DNA of 64,000 bases from Paenibacillus ginsengarvi (GTDB lineage Bacteria; Bacillota; Bacilli; Paenibacillales; NBRC-103111). Both the position numbers and the translations under genes were made by a program. The DNA is taken from the NCBI RefSeq assembly GCF_003626695.1, contig NZ_RBAH01000011.1:124001-188000 (forward strand), in the 5' to 3' direction. This document shows, piece after piece, positions 26,447-38,439 of this stretch; position 1 is the first letter of the stretch; every line of letters begins with the position of its first letter. Below the pieces are notes generated by a model that saw only the letters and a program-made list of their open reading frames with translations, searched no databases and was not told where the DNA came from.

Positions 26447-28009
26447 TTGACGAAGCAATCGTTCATCAAAGGGACCATGATTCTATTAGCTGCCGGCATC
26501 GTAAACCGGATACTCGGCTTCATTCCGCGCATCGCCCTTCCCCGCGTCATCGGCGCCGAAGGAGTCGGCTTGTACCAGCTCGGCTATCCGTTCATGATCG
26601 TGATCATTACGATCATTTCCAGCGGAGTGCCTCTTGCCGTCGCCAAACTGGTCGCAGAAGCCGAGTCGGCGAACGAGGAGAAGCGGATTCGCTCGATCTT
26701 GCGCGTGTCGCTTTTCCTGACCGGCGTGCTCTCGATTTTGTTTACCGTTTTTTGCATATGGGCCGCACCCTGGATTACATCCACGCTTATTACCGATTCC
26801 CGGGTGATCTACACGTTCCTCAGCATGTGCCCGATCTTGCCGATCGTAGCCATATCCGCCGTTTATCGCGGTTATTTTCAGGGCAGGCAGAACATGATTC
26901 CGACCGCCGCTTCGCAGGTCGTCGAAACGCTCGTGCGTATTGTAGCCATGCTCGCTTTCGCCTATTTGCTGCTTCCCTACGGATTAGAATGGGCCGCTGC
27001 GGGTGCCATGATCGGAGTCGTCACCGGCGAGCTGTTCGGGATGCTCGTGCTGCTGCTCAGCTTCTGGCGCAGCCGCCGAGGCAGCCGGACAAGCAGCGCT
27101 CGCAGCGCATCGGATCTGGCCAAAACCGGCGGTCTTCGGCCGTTCCGCATCTCGGAATTGCTCCAGATTGCCATCCCGGTTACGGCCAGCAAGCTGGTTG
27201 GCTCGACCTCGTATTTGCTTGAATCGATTCTGATCGCCCAGAGCCTCGCCGTCGCCGGAGTCGCTACCGCTCTCGCCACCGCTCAGTATGGCGTGCTGCA
27301 AGGGATGGTCATTCCGATTTTGCTGATGCCGGGCGCTCTCACGTATTCGCTATCCGTGTCGCTCGTCCCGACGCTGTCGGAGGCGGCAGCCCGGGGCGAT
27401 ATGAAGACGATCCACAAACGGCTGCACCAGTCGCTTCGCCTTGCCCTCGTAACGGGCGCTCCCTTTGCCGTCATCATGCTCGTGCTCGCCGAGCCGCTAT
27501 GCTATTTTTTGTACAACAACGCCGAAGTCGGCAAAATGCTGCAAATGATGGCCCCGGTCGCGCTGTTTCTTTACTTTCAGGGCCCGCTGCAAGCGACCCT
27601 GCAAGCGCTCAATCATCCGGGCAGCGCTCTTATGAATACGTTCGTCGGCGCCGTCGTCAAGCTTGCGCTGATCGTATTTCTCGCCTCCAAGCCGCAATGG
27701 GGCATTCTCGGGGCCGTCATCGCGATGAACGCGAACATTTTCCTCGTAACGATGCTGCATTGGCACAGCATATCGAAGCTGCTGCGCTTCCGGATGCAGA
27801 GCGTGCATTTCGTCAAAACCGGGCTCGCGGCCCTTTTGATGGGACTGAGCTGTTATGCACTAATGCACCAGCCGTTGTTCGGCACACCTCTCGTCCGGTT
27901 TATGTCCGCTTGCGCTGTCGGCACGCTCGTTTATCTTATCTGCATCTTCATGCTGAAGCTTGTGGATCGAAGCGACCTTACCCGAATTTCGTGGCCCGGC
28001 AAAAAATAA
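26447..28009 (+). CDS. spoVB: stage V sporulation protein B, lipid-linked precursor flippase family
   Basis: 520 residues with about 14 hydrophobic segments of the polysaccharide-transport/MATE superfamily. SpoVB is needed for spore cortex formation, probably by flipping peptidoglycan precursor. It begins with a TTG at 26447 after GGAAGGAAG, and the protein then reads TKQSFIKGTMILLAAGIVNRILGF as in relatives. It is opposite in direction to comN and yrbG, the arrangement I recall from B. subtilis. Closed by a shared terminator. Confidence 0.92.
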   Translation: MTKQSFIKGTMILLAAGIVNRILGFIPRIALPRVIGAEGVGLYQLGYPFMIVIITIISSGVPLAVAKLVAEAESANEEKRIRSILRVSLFLTGVLSILFTVFCIWAAPWITSTLITDSRVIYTFLSMCPILPIVAISAVYRGYFQGRQNMIPTAASQVVETLVRIVAMLAFAYLLLPYGLEWAAAGAMIGVVTGELFGMLVLLLSFWRSRRGSRTSSARSASDLAKTGGLRPFRISELLQIAIPVTASKLVGSTSYLLESILIAQSLAVAGVATALATAQYGVLQGMVIPILLMPGALTYSLSVSLVPTLSEAAARGDMKTIHKRLHQSLRLALVTGAPFAVIMLVLAEPLCYFLYNNAEVGKMLQMMAPVALFLYFQGPLQATLQALNHPGSALMNTFVGAVVKLALIVFLASKPQWGILGAVIAMNANIFLVTMLHWHSISKLLRFRMQSVHFVKTGLAALLMGLSCYALMHQPLFGTPLVRFMSACAVGTLVYLICIFMLKLVDRSDLTRISWPGKK

Positions 28010-28026
28010 GCGGATCGTTCGCCAAA

Positions 28027-28060
28027 AACAAATAAAACGCCAATCGGCGTTTTATTTGTT
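28027..28060. terminator. bidirectional terminator between spoVB and yrbG
   Basis: AACAAATAAAACGCC / GGCGTTTTATTTGTT with a 4-base loop. A and T runs serve both directions; it overlaps the yrbG stop region. Confidence 0.9.
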
Positions 28061-28765
28061 TCGCTTTAAGTCCAAGTACAGTCGTCCCCGGTGATCGATC
28101 GTGCAAACAAACACTTTTTTGAAATCGAACACCTGATGCAGCTGAAGCTCATTTTTGAGCCAGAAACGGTTCTTCCCGATTTTCTCCAAATTTTCATCCT
28201 GAACTTTTCCGTCCATAATAAGCGGCAATGGCAGTCCTTCGTAACGGAAACGCGGTTGTTCCCGGGGTGGCTCCGGATTGCCCGGCTTTGTTCCGGCATC
28301 CGGCTTATCCTTGAACGCTTCCTTCTCAAGAACGGACAGCTTCCCGGACGTCTCGAGCACGGCAAATTCGACATCCGCCAGATTGGGCAGCCTCTTCTCT
28401 CGCAGCTGCATCATCAGATCGTCAAGCGTATACCGCTGCTTGCGCATCTCCTCTTCGTTCAGCTTGCCGTTTTCGATCAAATAGCTGGGCTTGCCGTCGA
28501 ACCACTGCCGGATCGTCCGATTTTTCAAAGTAAGAAACGCCGTGCCGATCTGGATGAGCAGCAGCGTCACCATCGGCAGTATTCCTTCCATAACCGGCAT
28601 ATGCGGATCATCGATAAGGAACGCCGCAATTTCGGCGATCATGATGGAAATGACCAGATCGAAAACGGACAATTTGCCGATTTCCCTTTTGCCCATCAGT
28701 CGAATGATTATAAATACGACGAAGTAAATGAGCACCGTTCGCCCAAAAATGGTCCACAGCTCCAT
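28052..28765 (-). CDS. yrbG: DUF421 (YetF-type) membrane protein YrbG
   Basis: 237 residues. Three N-terminal hydrophobic segments (LIYFVVFIIIRLMGKREIG, then AFLIDDPHMP and ILPMVTLLLIQIGTAF), followed by the soluble YetF domain (DGKPSYLIENGKLNEEEM). Its function in the family is unclear; some members affect spores. The ATG at 28765 follows GAGGAGGCGGGAG; a longer frame upstream is not credible. Neighbours spoVB and yrzE match the B. subtilis order. Confidence 0.85.
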   Translation of the reverse strand: MELWTIFGRTVLIYFVVFIIIRLMGKREIGKLSVFDLVISIMIAEIAAFLIDDPHMPVMEGILPMVTLLLIQIGTAFLTLKNRTIRQWFDGKPSYLIENGKLNEEEMRKQRYTLDDLMMQLREKRLPNLADVEFAVLETSGKLSVLEKEAFKDKPDAGTKPGNPEPPREQPRFRYEGLPLPLIMDGKVQDENLEKIGKNRFWLKNELQLHQVFDFKKVFVCTIDHRGRLYLDLKRNK

Positions 28766-28930
28766 CTCCCGCCTCCTCGCTTCCGCTTCCGCTTTCTCTT
28801 CGTATTCTGACCGGGTTCCCTTCGCCTCATGCAGCCACCCGGCATTCAATAATTGCCAGAGTCTTGTACTATTCCGCTCGCCTCTCCCATACAATGGGTA
28901 CAAAACCATTATTGCGAGGTGCATGTCCGC

Positions 28931-29323
28931 ATGAACCCAATAGACCGGCTGCCGCGTATCCGTATTACATCCCCACTGCTCTCCGGCATCGTAAACGCTT
29001 TTATGTGGCTGAGCGTCGGAGCCGTGCTCGCATCGCTCGTCGTGGCGATGACCAGCATAACGGAGCAGTCGCTGACCGCGGCCACGTTTCTGATTCACGG
29101 AATCGCATCCTTATTCGGCGGCTTCTCCAGCGGTAAACGGGCAAACAGCAAAGGCTGGTACTACGGCGCGATTCTGGGGGCGATCTATACGGCTATCGTC
29201 GTCCTGGTCGGCTTTCTCAGCTTTGACGCGGGGATCGGCAAAGACACGGCCGTTATGCTGAGCATTGCCGTTCCGGCGGGAGCCATCGGCGGCATGGTCG
29301 GCGTCAACGCCAAACGCTCCTAA
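28931..29323 (+). CDS. TIGR04086 family membrane protein (YrzE-like)
   Basis: 130 residues, four hydrophobic segments with small-residue motifs (LFGGFSSGKRANSKGWYYG, and GAIGGMVGVN near the end). This family usually lies beside yajC in Bacillales, as here. Start at 28931 uses GAGGTG with 9-base spacing. Divergent from yrbG. A hairpin GCGGCTT/AAGCCGC at 29356-29375 follows without a T run. No known function. Confidence 0.8.
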   Translation: MNPIDRLPRIRITSPLLSGIVNAFMWLSVGAVLASLVVAMTSITEQSLTAATFLIHGIASLFGGFSSGKRANSKGWYYGAILGAIYTAIVVLVGFLSFDAGIGKDTAVMLSIAVPAGAIGGMVGVNAKRS

Positions 29324-29396
29324 GGAATGTGTTTGCAAACTACATCCTTTGCCGGGCGGCTTCTAAACAAGCCGCAGTTGTAACTTCTGGCATTCT

Positions 29397-29425
29397 TTCA
29401 CCTTTCCCCTGCGGTATGTTATAAT
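29397..29425 (+). promoter_or_regulatory. promoter of the PAP2 gene
   Basis: TTCACC, 17 bases, TATAAT (29420-29425). Confidence 0.75.
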
Positions 29426-29464
29426 GTTAAATCGATTGAACTATCCACCACTTAGGGGGAACCG

Positions 29465-30313
29465 ATGTTGTTCACGATTTACTCGATGACGCATGCGACC
29501 ATACTGATAACGATCACTATTTATGTGCTGCTCTTCTTCTCCCTAAAGAGACATCCGCTATACCCGTTTCATGCCGCCGGCATGTTCGTGCAGGAACTGT
29601 TTACTTCCCGCAAATATAGACTGCATCTGCTCGGCTGCGTCGTGATTTTATTTTTCAATAAAATCGAGATTACGCTTGAAAACAACATGAAGCACCATAA
29701 CGACTTTACTCCTTTTATATATGGGCTGGAAGGAAACTTTGTCGCTATTTTTCAAAAGCTGTTTGAGAACGGCGTGCTTACGTCCGTTCTTACGTTTTTT
29801 TATGTCGTTATCTTTCCGTGCCTGATGATTGCATCGCTTGCCATTTATACGTTTCAAAAAGATTTCAAGCTGTTCTACACCGTTTGCTATGCGCTAATGA
29901 TCAATTACATGATCGCGATTCCGTTTTACTTGTTTTTCCCGGTAACGGAGGTGCACGCCTTCAATCCAAACGTCCGCTTCCTCATGCTGGACGCGTTCCC
30001 GACATTCGAGAACGACTACAGGCCGCTGTCCGATCTGGACAACTGCTTCCCGAGCCTGCATACGTCTATATCGGTCACGATGGCGATGATTGCGCTCCGC
30101 TGCAAAAACGGCTTCTGGAAACGTTTTGCGCCGATCAGCGCGGCCGTTATCATCTTCTCGATCTTTTACCTGGGCGTTCACTGGCTTACCGACATGGCCG
30201 GCGGCATGCTGCTCGGACTGTTCGCCTCACGCCTCGCGCTTCGTCTTGCCGAAGGCAGAACGATATTTGCCGGCTCGCGAGCGGAGCTAAAGGAACAAAA
30301 CGTTGACGGTTAA
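29465..30313 (+). CDS. PAP2-family membrane phosphatase/transferase
   Basis: 282 residues, about six hydrophobic segments. Motif 2 is NCFPSLHTS (about 197-205), with PSLHT instead of the usual PSGH, and motif 3 is FYLGVHWLTDMAGG (about 238-251), with the catalytic His and Asp. The PSLHT form is typical of the inositol-phosphoceramide-synthase-like branch, so it may transfer or remove phosphate from a lipid. AGGGGGAA lies 5 bases before the ATG. Own promoter and terminator. Confidence 0.85.
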   Translation: MLFTIYSMTHATILITITIYVLLFFSLKRHPLYPFHAAGMFVQELFTSRKYRLHLLGCVVILFFNKIEITLENNMKHHNDFTPFIYGLEGNFVAIFQKLFENGVLTSVLTFFYVVIFPCLMIASLAIYTFQKDFKLFYTVCYALMINYMIAIPFYLFFPVTEVHAFNPNVRFLMLDAFPTFENDYRPLSDLDNCFPSLHTSISVTMAMIALRCKNGFWKRFAPISAAVIIFSIFYLGVHWLTDMAGGMLLGLFASRLALRLAEGRTIFAGSRAELKEQNVDG

Positions 30314-30348
30314 ATCTCATCGAAACTACAAATCCTGATTAATAGGCG

Positions 30349-30393
30349 AAACCCTCCGGTTCACTATGCCAGTGAATGCGGAGGGTTTGTTTT
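30349..30393 (+). terminator. terminator of the PAP2 gene
   Basis: AAACCCTCCG and TTCACT arms pair with AGTGAA and CGGAGGGTTT, followed by GTTTT. Confidence 0.85.
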
Positions 30394-30399
30394 CGACGC

Positions 30400-30425
30400 A
30401 AAAAAAAGAGACCGCAGCGGTCTCT
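30400..30425 (-). terminator. terminator of the queA-tgt-yajC operon
   Basis: AGAGACCGC/GCGGTCTCT on the minus strand followed by eight T. Confidence 0.9.
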
Positions 30426-30436
30426 CGTCTTGGCAA

Positions 30437-30793
30437 TCAGTCTTTCTTCTCTTCAGCAGCGGGCTTCTCGCTTTTGTCTGCGGCAGCAGACGCCGAAGCG
30501 CTCTTCGCATTGATCGCGGAGCGATCGAACGTAAGCTTCGTCGCGTCGTTGACGCGCAGGACGACGATATCGTCTGTAATTTCCATAATCGTTCCGTGCA
30601 AGCCGCCGATCGTCGTTACTTTATCGCCCTTTTTGAGCTCGTTCAGCATCGCGTTGCGTGTTTTTTGCCGCTTTTGCTGCGGACGGATCAACAGGAAATA
30701 CAGAACGGCCAGCATCACCACGAACGGGAGCACGGTCGTCAAAATATTGCCCCCTGCCGGAGCGGCCGCCGCATCCTCAGCCAAATACCACAT
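30437..30793 (-). CDS. yajC: preprotein translocase subunit YajC
   Basis: 118 residues with one membrane helix (TTVLPFVVMLAVLYFLLI, about 19-36), then RPQQKRQK and the conserved GDKVTTIGGLHGTI. A SecDF accessory. AGGAGG lies 7 bases before the ATG. The Ala/Lys-rich C-tail is probably disordered. It is the last gene after tgt (gap 20 bases). Confidence 0.95.
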   Translation of the reverse strand: MWYLAEDAAAAPAGGNILTTVLPFVVMLAVLYFLLIRPQQKRQKTRNAMLNELKKGDKVTTIGGLHGTIMEITDDIVVLRVNDATKLTFDRSAINAKSASASAAADKSEKPAAEEKKD

Positions 30794-30813
30794 GTACTAA
30801 CCTCCTAAAATAA

Positions 30814-33019
<2,206 letters not shown>

Positions 33020-33027
33020 CCTGGGCT

Positions 33028-35142
33028 TCATTCCTTACCGATTGTAATTCCTTTATAATAATGCTGCAAAATTCGTTTGTAATCGTAACCTTGCTCCGCC
33101 AATCCTCTGGCTCCCCACTGGGACATGCCGAGGCCGTGGCCGAATCCGCTGCCGATGAGGCGGAACTGCATGTCGGGCGTTACGGCGCGGACTGCGCCTC
33201 CTCCCGCGACTACGATCATCGTGCGATCTCCGGCCTGCGAAGCGGCAGCCGAGGACGCGCCGAGCGCATACAGCGTTCCCTTCGTTTCAGGCACGTTGCG
33301 TGTTAGCCCGTTCGCCCCGACTATAGTATACCTTCCCGTCTCTTCGATTTCAAACCGGGTACTGGGCGCATCGTATAAAGTGCTGCGGTACTGGTCCGGC
33401 TTCGGCACGGATACGACTTGCCCGTTCGCCTTCAGCTCGGTGACGCGGCCGGACGGGCCGACCTTACTGACCTCCAGCTTGTCCAGCTTGCCCGTAATCG
33501 GCGTTTTCGCCGTCAAATTGATTTCTTTCACAAGCTCGTCCGCTTTGTACGGTCCGCGCACCCAGCTATACTCGTTCGATTCGGGCACTTTGCCAAGCGA
33601 AACGAGCTTCTCTCCCTGACTCACGGAGCCGATCGCTCCGTTTTTCGTATCGTCCACATAAGGCGCGGAGCGGATGTTAATTCCGGTACCCCGAACGGTA
33701 ACGATCGGGAAACCCGCCGGATTAAACGTTCCCGACTCGCTAACGAAGTCTTCGCGGATGTACCCTACCGTTCCACTTACCAGAGCGACGCGATGCCATT
33801 TCGGCTTGCTCGTCTGGGCGCCCTCGTCCGGGCTTGTCGTCGCCTGCAAATACGAATACGGCTGTCCCCATACTTCTACGGGATCGCCGGTCATGCCGCC
33901 CGCATTCGAGTAGAAAAACGGGGCGATCAGCTTGCCGGCCTCGGTCATCACTTCGCCGGCCGTCGCGGTCACCGCAGCGGCAACCTTCTCATCTTCCTTC
34001 TGAATGCCGTAGTACACTTGATCGATCGAAGAGTCGGATGTATGAGCGATTCCATATTTCATCCCGAGACTGAGCGCGAACGTCCTTGCGGCCACAGCCT
34101 GCGCCTTGAGCGCCTCAGCCGGCCACGTCGGCGCCATCTCCGCCCCGACTACGGACACAAGGTACAACTCGAAGGGAAGCTCGTTAATGACGGCAAGCTT
34201 GCCGTTTAATTGACTCAGCTCGATAGCGCCGCGATATTGCCGCCCGCTCTTCTCGGCGACGGCGATACCGCCATCCTTCTGCCCGATCCATACTTTCTGC
34301 CCGGCCGGGTTAAACGCATAATGACGCACCGGAATCGACTCGTTCCCCGTCGTTACGTCGTCGCGCATCAGCAAATACGGAGCCGCCGGATTGACGGGCG
34401 CAAGCGCCGCACCCGGAGCGAGTTTGACCGCCTGCGCCTGTACGGCGGCCAGTCCCGCGGCGTCCGCCGCCTCGCCGAGCCACACTTCGTAGACAGGCTT
34501 GCCCGCAGCTTCCACGATCGCGACGAAGCTGTCGAGCCCCTGGTCGCTATACAGCTGCGCCTGCTGTCTGGCAGCCGCTTCGGTCGGGAACGCGCCGGCG
34601 CTGTAGTGGTTCGGTCCGGCTATTCTCATAGAAGCGACCGCGAGCAGCGAAGCGGCTTTCGCGTTCGCGGCGATTCGCTGCTTGGCGGCTTGAGCTTCCA
34701 GACTCGTTGCATACATGCCGGCGTACACCTGATACACCTTCTTGCCAGCCCTTGTCGCCTGGAATACGTAGATCGAATCGGAAGCGGTAGCCGCGAACTG
34801 CTGCAGCTGCTTCGCCGCCGACCGGTCCGCCGTTTCCAGCAGCAACACCTTATACCCGTCAAAGCTGAACCTCGCTTCGGGTATCGACGGCTCTGCCAGC
34901 CAGCTCCGCGTCCCGGCCGTGTCGCGTATGCCGATATCCAGCCCCTTGGCCGAAGCTAAAGTGACCGAAGGAACCGTTACATTATAAGTTTTGCCGTCCG
35001 CTACGAATAGCGCGACGCGAATTTGCTCCAGCAGCGGCACGGCCGCGTAACCTTCTGCGGCAAAAGCGGGCACGCACAACACCAGCGCAAGCAGCGCCGC
35101 CGCCCAGGCGGCTAACCGCCGGGGCTTCTCTCGTCTCGTCAC
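33028..35142 (-). CDS. exported SpoIID/LytB-domain protein with SPOR repeats
   Basis: 704 residues. Signal peptide (about 1-29, [19 protein letters not shown]), then two SPOR-like repeats (about 120-240; [20 protein letters not shown]), a SpoIID/LytB core ([24 protein letters not shown], about 335-358, and the conserved end [22 protein letters not shown] about 665-686). An SH3-like insert ([11 protein letters not shown]) splits the core. SpoIID relatives are lytic transglycosylases on denuded glycan; SPOR domains bind such glycan. Start is GTG with GGAGGAGA 5 bases away. Upstream of and coupled to queA. Larger than SpoIID itself, so not called spoIID. Confidence 0.88.
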   Translation of the reverse strand: MTRREKPRRLAAWAAALLALVLCVPAFAAEGYAAVPLLEQIRVALFVADGKTYNVTVPSVTLASAKGLDIGIRDTAGTRSWLAEPSIPEARFSFDGYKVLLLETADRSAAKQLQQFAATASDSIYVFQATRAGKKVYQVYAGMYATSLEAQAAKQRIAANAKAASLLAVASMRIAGPNHYSAGAFPTEAAARQQAQLYSDQGLDSFVAIVEAAGKPVYEVWLGEAADAAGLAAVQAQAVKLAPGAALAPVNPAAPYLLMRDDVTTGNESIPVRHYAFNPAGQKVWIGQKDGGIAVAEKSGRQYRGAIELSQLNGKLAVINELPFELYLVSVVGAEMAPTWPAEALKAQAVAARTFALSLGMKYGIAHTSDSSIDQVYYGIQKEDEKVAAAVTATAGEVMTEAGKLIAPFFYSNAGGMTGDPVEVWGQPYSYLQATTSPDEGAQTSKPKWHRVALVSGTVGYIREDFVSESGTFNPAGFPIVTVRGTGINIRSAPYVDDTKNGAIGSVSQGEKLVSLGKVPESNEYSWVRGPYKADELVKEINLTAKTPITGKLDKLEVSKVGPSGRVTELKANGQVVSVPKPDQYRSTLYDAPSTRFEIEETGRYTIVGANGLTRNVPETKGTLYALGASSAAASQAGDRTMIVVAGGGAVRAVTPDMQFRLIGSGFGHGLGMSQWGARGLAEQGYDYKRILQHYYKGITIGKE

Positions 35143-35325
35143 CTTGATCTCTCCTCCGCGTTACTTGATGTATGCATGAACAACGTACATTTTTGGCAAA
35201 GAAAGTCGAAGTCGTTTCGCTGTAACCGTTCTTGCAGCAGCTTACATCCTCTTCGGCCCATTCAGCGGCGTTGCGCCAGCTATAGCGGAACTTTCACTTC
35301 CGCTTGGAGGAGCTACCTTAAAGAC

Positions 35326-36333
35326 TTAGCCGTCCGCCGATGGCACCGGCAAGCCGAGATGCCTGTACGCAGCCGCCGTTACCGTTCTGCCGCGCGGCGT
35401 TCGCTGCAAAAAGCCGATTTGCAGCAAATAAGGCTCATACACATCCTCGATCGTCTGGCTTTCTTCCCCGATCGTCGCCGCAATCGTATCCACGCCGACA
35501 GGTCCGCCGCGAAAATGGGTCATGATCGCCCGTAGCATTTTATGATCGATCTCATCCAGCCCGAGATCGTCCACTTGAATGAGCCGGAGCGCCTTCTGCG
35601 CCATGTCCGCCGTGATGATGCCGTCGCCCTTCACCTGCGCATAGTCGCGCACCCGTTTCAGCAGCCGGTTCGCGATCCGCGGCGTGCCGCGCGACCTTTT
35701 GCCGATCTCGTCCGCCGCCTCGCCTACGATGCTGGCACCCAAAATGTCGGCCGCCCGGCTGACGATGTAGCTGAGCTCGTCGACCGTGTAATATTCGAGC
35801 CGGCTGACGACGCCGAACCGGTCGCGCAGCGGCGCGGACAGCAGCCCCGCCCGCGTAGTCGCGCCGACCAGCGTAAACGACGGCAGATCAAGCCGCACCG
35901 AGCGAGCGCTCGGGCCCTTGCCGATAATAATATCAAGGGCGAAATCCTCCATCGCCGGATACAGCACCTCTTCGACGGTACGGTGCAGCCGGTGAATTTC
36001 GTCGATGAACAACACGTCGCCTTCCTGCAAATTCGTCAGGATCGCCGCCAAATCGCCGGGACGTTCGATCGCCGGTCCGCTTGTCGTGCGAATGTTCACG
36101 CCAAGCTCGTTGGCGATAATATTCGACAGCGTCGTTTTGCCGAGGCCCGGAGGACCGTACAGCAGCACATGGTCGAGCGCCTCCTTGCGCATTTTGGCCG
36201 CCTCGATATAAATTTTCAAGTTTTCCTTCACTTGCGACTGACCGATATATTCGGCCAAATAACGCGGCCGCAAACTGAGCTCCGCGACTTCGTCCTCCAT
36301 CATCAAATGGGCGGAAATGATCCGATCTTCCAC
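35326..36333 (-). CDS. ruvB: Holliday junction branch-migration helicase RuvB
   Basis: 335 residues. Hexameric AAA+ motor. Walker [10 protein letters not shown] (about 60), Walker B FIDEIHRL (about 108), sensor 1 GATTRAG, and the C-terminal winged helix [15 protein letters not shown]. Begins with GTG at 36333 after AGGAGGG at 9 bases. Follows ruvA by 27 bases. Confidence 0.97.
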   Translation of the reverse strand: MEDRIISAHLMMEDEVAELSLRPRYLAEYIGQSQVKENLKIYIEAAKMRKEALDHVLLYGPPGLGKTTLSNIIANELGVNIRTTSGPAIERPGDLAAILTNLQEGDVLFIDEIHRLHRTVEEVLYPAMEDFALDIIIGKGPSARSVRLDLPSFTLVGATTRAGLLSAPLRDRFGVVSRLEYYTVDELSYIVSRAADILGASIVGEAADEIGKRSRGTPRIANRLLKRVRDYAQVKGDGIITADMAQKALRLIQVDDLGLDEIDHKMLRAIMTHFRGGPVGVDTIAATIGEESQTIEDVYEPYLLQIGFLQRTPRGRTVTAAAYRHLGLPVPSADG

Positions 36334-36360
36334 TCGTCCTCGCCCTCCTTCTCCGCTTCC

Positions 36361-36990
36361 TTACCCTGCGGCATAAAGCGACTGCAGCGCCAGCTTGATC
36401 AGCGCGTCCGTTCCGTCGCCTTCCTTCGCCTTTTGCTTCACCGTCTGCCAGGCCCGGTCGGCCTCCGCCTCGGTATAACCGAGCGCGAGCAGCGCTTCCT
36501 TCGCCTCCGCCCACGCCTGGCCTCCCGGCGCGCCCGGCATAACCGCCTCCTGCATGGCCAACGTCAGCGCCGCGCCGCCTATGGAGGAAGCTACCGCGCC
36601 CAGCTTATCTTTCAGATCGAGAATGATGCGCTGCGCCGTCTTTTTCCCGATTCCCGGCAGCTTCATCAGAAACGTCACGTTTTCCTGCTGAACGGCGGCC
36701 ACGACCGCCTCCGGACGCGCTCCGGACAGAATGCCGAGCGCCACCTTCGGACCGATGCCCGACACCTCGATCAGCCTCCGGAACAGCGATTGCTCCTCGC
36801 GCGAGCCGAAGCCGAACAGCAGGATCGCGTCCTCGCGCACATGATGATGTATGTATACCGTAGTATCGTCCGGTTTGTCCGGCAAAGCGAACGGATTCGG
36901 GCAAAACACCCGGTAGCCCACGCCCTGCACGTCAATAACGGCGTAGTCCGTCTCGCGATGCGCGATCTTCCCGCGCAAATAATCGATCAT
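36361..36990 (-). CDS. ruvA: Holliday junction DNA-binding protein RuvA
   Basis: 209 residues. OB-fold start MIDYLRGKIAHRETDYAVID, helix-hairpin-helix segments (GIGPKVALGILSG and LPGIGKKTAQRIILDLKDKL), and the C-terminal domain that contacts RuvB (EAKEALLALGYTEAEADRA). GGAGTGGAG precedes the ATG, which overlaps the ruvC stop (ATGA). Confidence 0.96.
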   Translation of the reverse strand: MIDYLRGKIAHRETDYAVIDVQGVGYRVFCPNPFALPDKPDDTTVYIHHHVREDAILLFGFGSREEQSLFRRLIEVSGIGPKVALGILSGARPEAVVAAVQQENVTFLMKLPGIGKKTAQRIILDLKDKLGAVASSIGGAALTLAMQEAVMPGAPGGQAWAEAKEALLALGYTEAEADRAWQTVKQKAKEGDGTDALIKLALQSLYAAG

Positions 36991-37490
36991 CGTTTCTCCA
37001 CTCCGTTCAATTTTTGCGTCAGTCCCGCCGAATGCGCATGGCAGATCGCAATAGCAAGCGCGTCGGCGACATCGTCCGGCTTCGGCACGGCGCTAAGGCG
37101 TAGAAACATGCGCACCATCTCCTGCACCTGCTTCTTCTCCGCTTTCCCATAGCCGACAACCGCCTGCTTCACCTGAAGCGGCGTATATTCCGCAATCGCG
37201 ATCCCTTTCTGGACGGCGGCCAGCATAAGCACGCCCCGCGCCTGCCCGACCGTAATGGCGGTCGTTACGTTTTTGTTGAAAAACAGCTTCTCGATGGCCA
37301 TCGAGTCCGGCTTGTATTTATCGATCAAGTGGACCGTCGCCTCGTACACTTCCTGGAGCCGCACGGCGGGATCGGTGTTCGCTTCCGTCTGGATGCTCCC
37401 GTACTGGACGGGTACCAGCTTATGTCCCTGTTTGTCGATAAATCCGAAGCCGACGATTGCGATGCCCGGGTCGATGCCCAATACGCGCAT
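36987..37490 (-). CDS. ruvC: Holliday junction resolvase RuvC
   Basis: 167 residues. Catalytic acids are visible in LGIDPG (Asp7), AIEKLFF (Glu about 67) and DDVADALAIAICH (about 137-149). The ATG at 37490 has GAGGGG 6 bases upstream. First gene of ruvCAB, behind a TATAAT promoter. B. subtilis lacks ruvC at this site and uses RecU, so its presence is a difference from that model. Confidence 0.95.
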   Translation of the reverse strand: MRVLGIDPGIAIVGFGFIDKQGHKLVPVQYGSIQTEANTDPAVRLQEVYEATVHLIDKYKPDSMAIEKLFFNKNVTTAITVGQARGVLMLAAVQKGIAIAEYTPLQVKQAVVGYGKAEKKQVQEMVRMFLRLSAVPKPDDVADALAIAICHAHSAGLTQKLNGVEKR

Positions 37491-37541
37491 TAACAGCCCC
37501 TCGCTCTCAGTCCGATAAGCGAACATATGTGTCCTCTATGG

Positions 37542-37570
37542 ATTATAGCAAATTGAGCCTGCTATGGACA
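37542..37570 (-). promoter_or_regulatory. promoter of ruvCAB
   Basis: Extended -10 TGCTATAAT (TATAAT at 37547-37542) with a weak TGTCCA 17 bases upstream. Confidence 0.65.
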
Positions 37571-37659
37571 GGGCCGAGGGGCCGGAGTGCGGCTTTCGAC
37601 AAAAATCGCAATGCAAAAAGGCCGACCCTAGTACAGGCCGACCCGTTGCTGCATCATCG

Positions 37660-38352
37660 TTATGGTGCGGACTTCATCACTTTCTCGCTTTCCTCGACGG
37701 CAAATTCGCTGAAGGTGGACAAAACGCTGTTGTATTCCGCCATGTCGAGCACGCGGATACCCGCTTTCAGCTGTTGAACCGCATCGGGCTGCAAGCTGCT
37801 CTCCATATATCCCATATTGAGCTGGAAAAAGGTGCGAATGACTTTCTGATCGTCAGGCGGGCCGTCGAACAGCGATAGGTTGCCGGTATGGTCCAGCCCG
37901 AAATAAGCGTTGTTTTTGCACGCGGGCGACAAGTCATCGATCGCTTCGGCGAACAATACGGCTCCGTCTTCTCTCAGCTCGACGCTCCAGCCCGGATGCT
38001 CGGCGTGCAAACTCGCCACCTCGCTCGCTTCCATCCGCCCGATCAGCATCATCTCTTCGCCGCAGACATACGACTTGCGCATGAATATATCCCGTTTGCC
38101 GCCGGCTTCCTCAAGCCGCTTCAGCACTTCGCGCGCACGCTGATCCTGCGCTGACGCCTGCACGCCGCCGGCATCCGGCAAGGCCGCCGCCAGCTTCGAT
38201 TCCGCCTCGTAGCCCGGCACACCCGAAGAGCGGAATGCATATACCGATAACAATCCTACAGTCGCCGCCACAATGAAAAAGCCAAGCGACAACCAACGTC
38301 TCTTTTGCCGAAGACCCTTTTTCAGTTGTTTGTACAGGCCCCGCAAGTTCAT
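37660..38352 (-). CDS. bofC: bypass-of-forespore protein BofC-like
   Basis: 230 residues. A membrane segment at about 20-40 (RRWLSLGFFIVAATVGLLSV), then an exported region with the BofC C-terminal domain (MRKSYVCGEEMMLIGRM, about 90-106). BofC is secreted from the forespore and restrains SpoIVB signalling to the SigK checkpoint. It fits beside safA and ruvCAB. AGGGGATTCCC precedes the ATG, but that site is inside a hairpin. Longer than the B. subtilis protein (about 170). Confidence 0.82.
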   Translation of the reverse strand: MNLRGLYKQLKKGLRQKRRWLSLGFFIVAATVGLLSVYAFRSSGVPGYEAESKLAAALPDAGGVQASAQDQRAREVLKRLEEAGGKRDIFMRKSYVCGEEMMLIGRMEASEVASLHAEHPGWSVELREDGAVLFAEAIDDLSPACKNNAYFGLDHTGNLSLFDGPPDDQKVIRTFFQLNMGYMESSLQPDAVQQLKAGIRVLDMAEYNSVLSTFSEFAVEESEKVMKSAP

Positions 38353-38353
38353 G

Positions 38354-38405
38354 GGAATCCCCTCTGGTACTAGATTTTTTTTCTAGCATTCCCAGCAGGG
38401 GATTC
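38354..38405 (-). promoter_or_regulatory. hairpin covering the bofC ribosome binding site
   Basis: In the RNA, GAATCCCCT and CTGG (5' arm) pair with CCAG and AGGGGATTC (3' arm); an inner CTAGA/TCTAG closes an A-rich loop. The 3' arm contains the Shine-Dalgarno AGGGG of bofC, so the fold would hide it. Confidence 0.6.
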
Positions 38406-38439
38406 GGTTATACGTGCTCCGGGGTAGGGAGGAAGCCGA

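Noticed and set aside
37615..37645. Repeat GTCGGCC near the bofC end as a terminator
   Set aside because: The two copies are direct, not inverted, so only a 4-bp stem can form.
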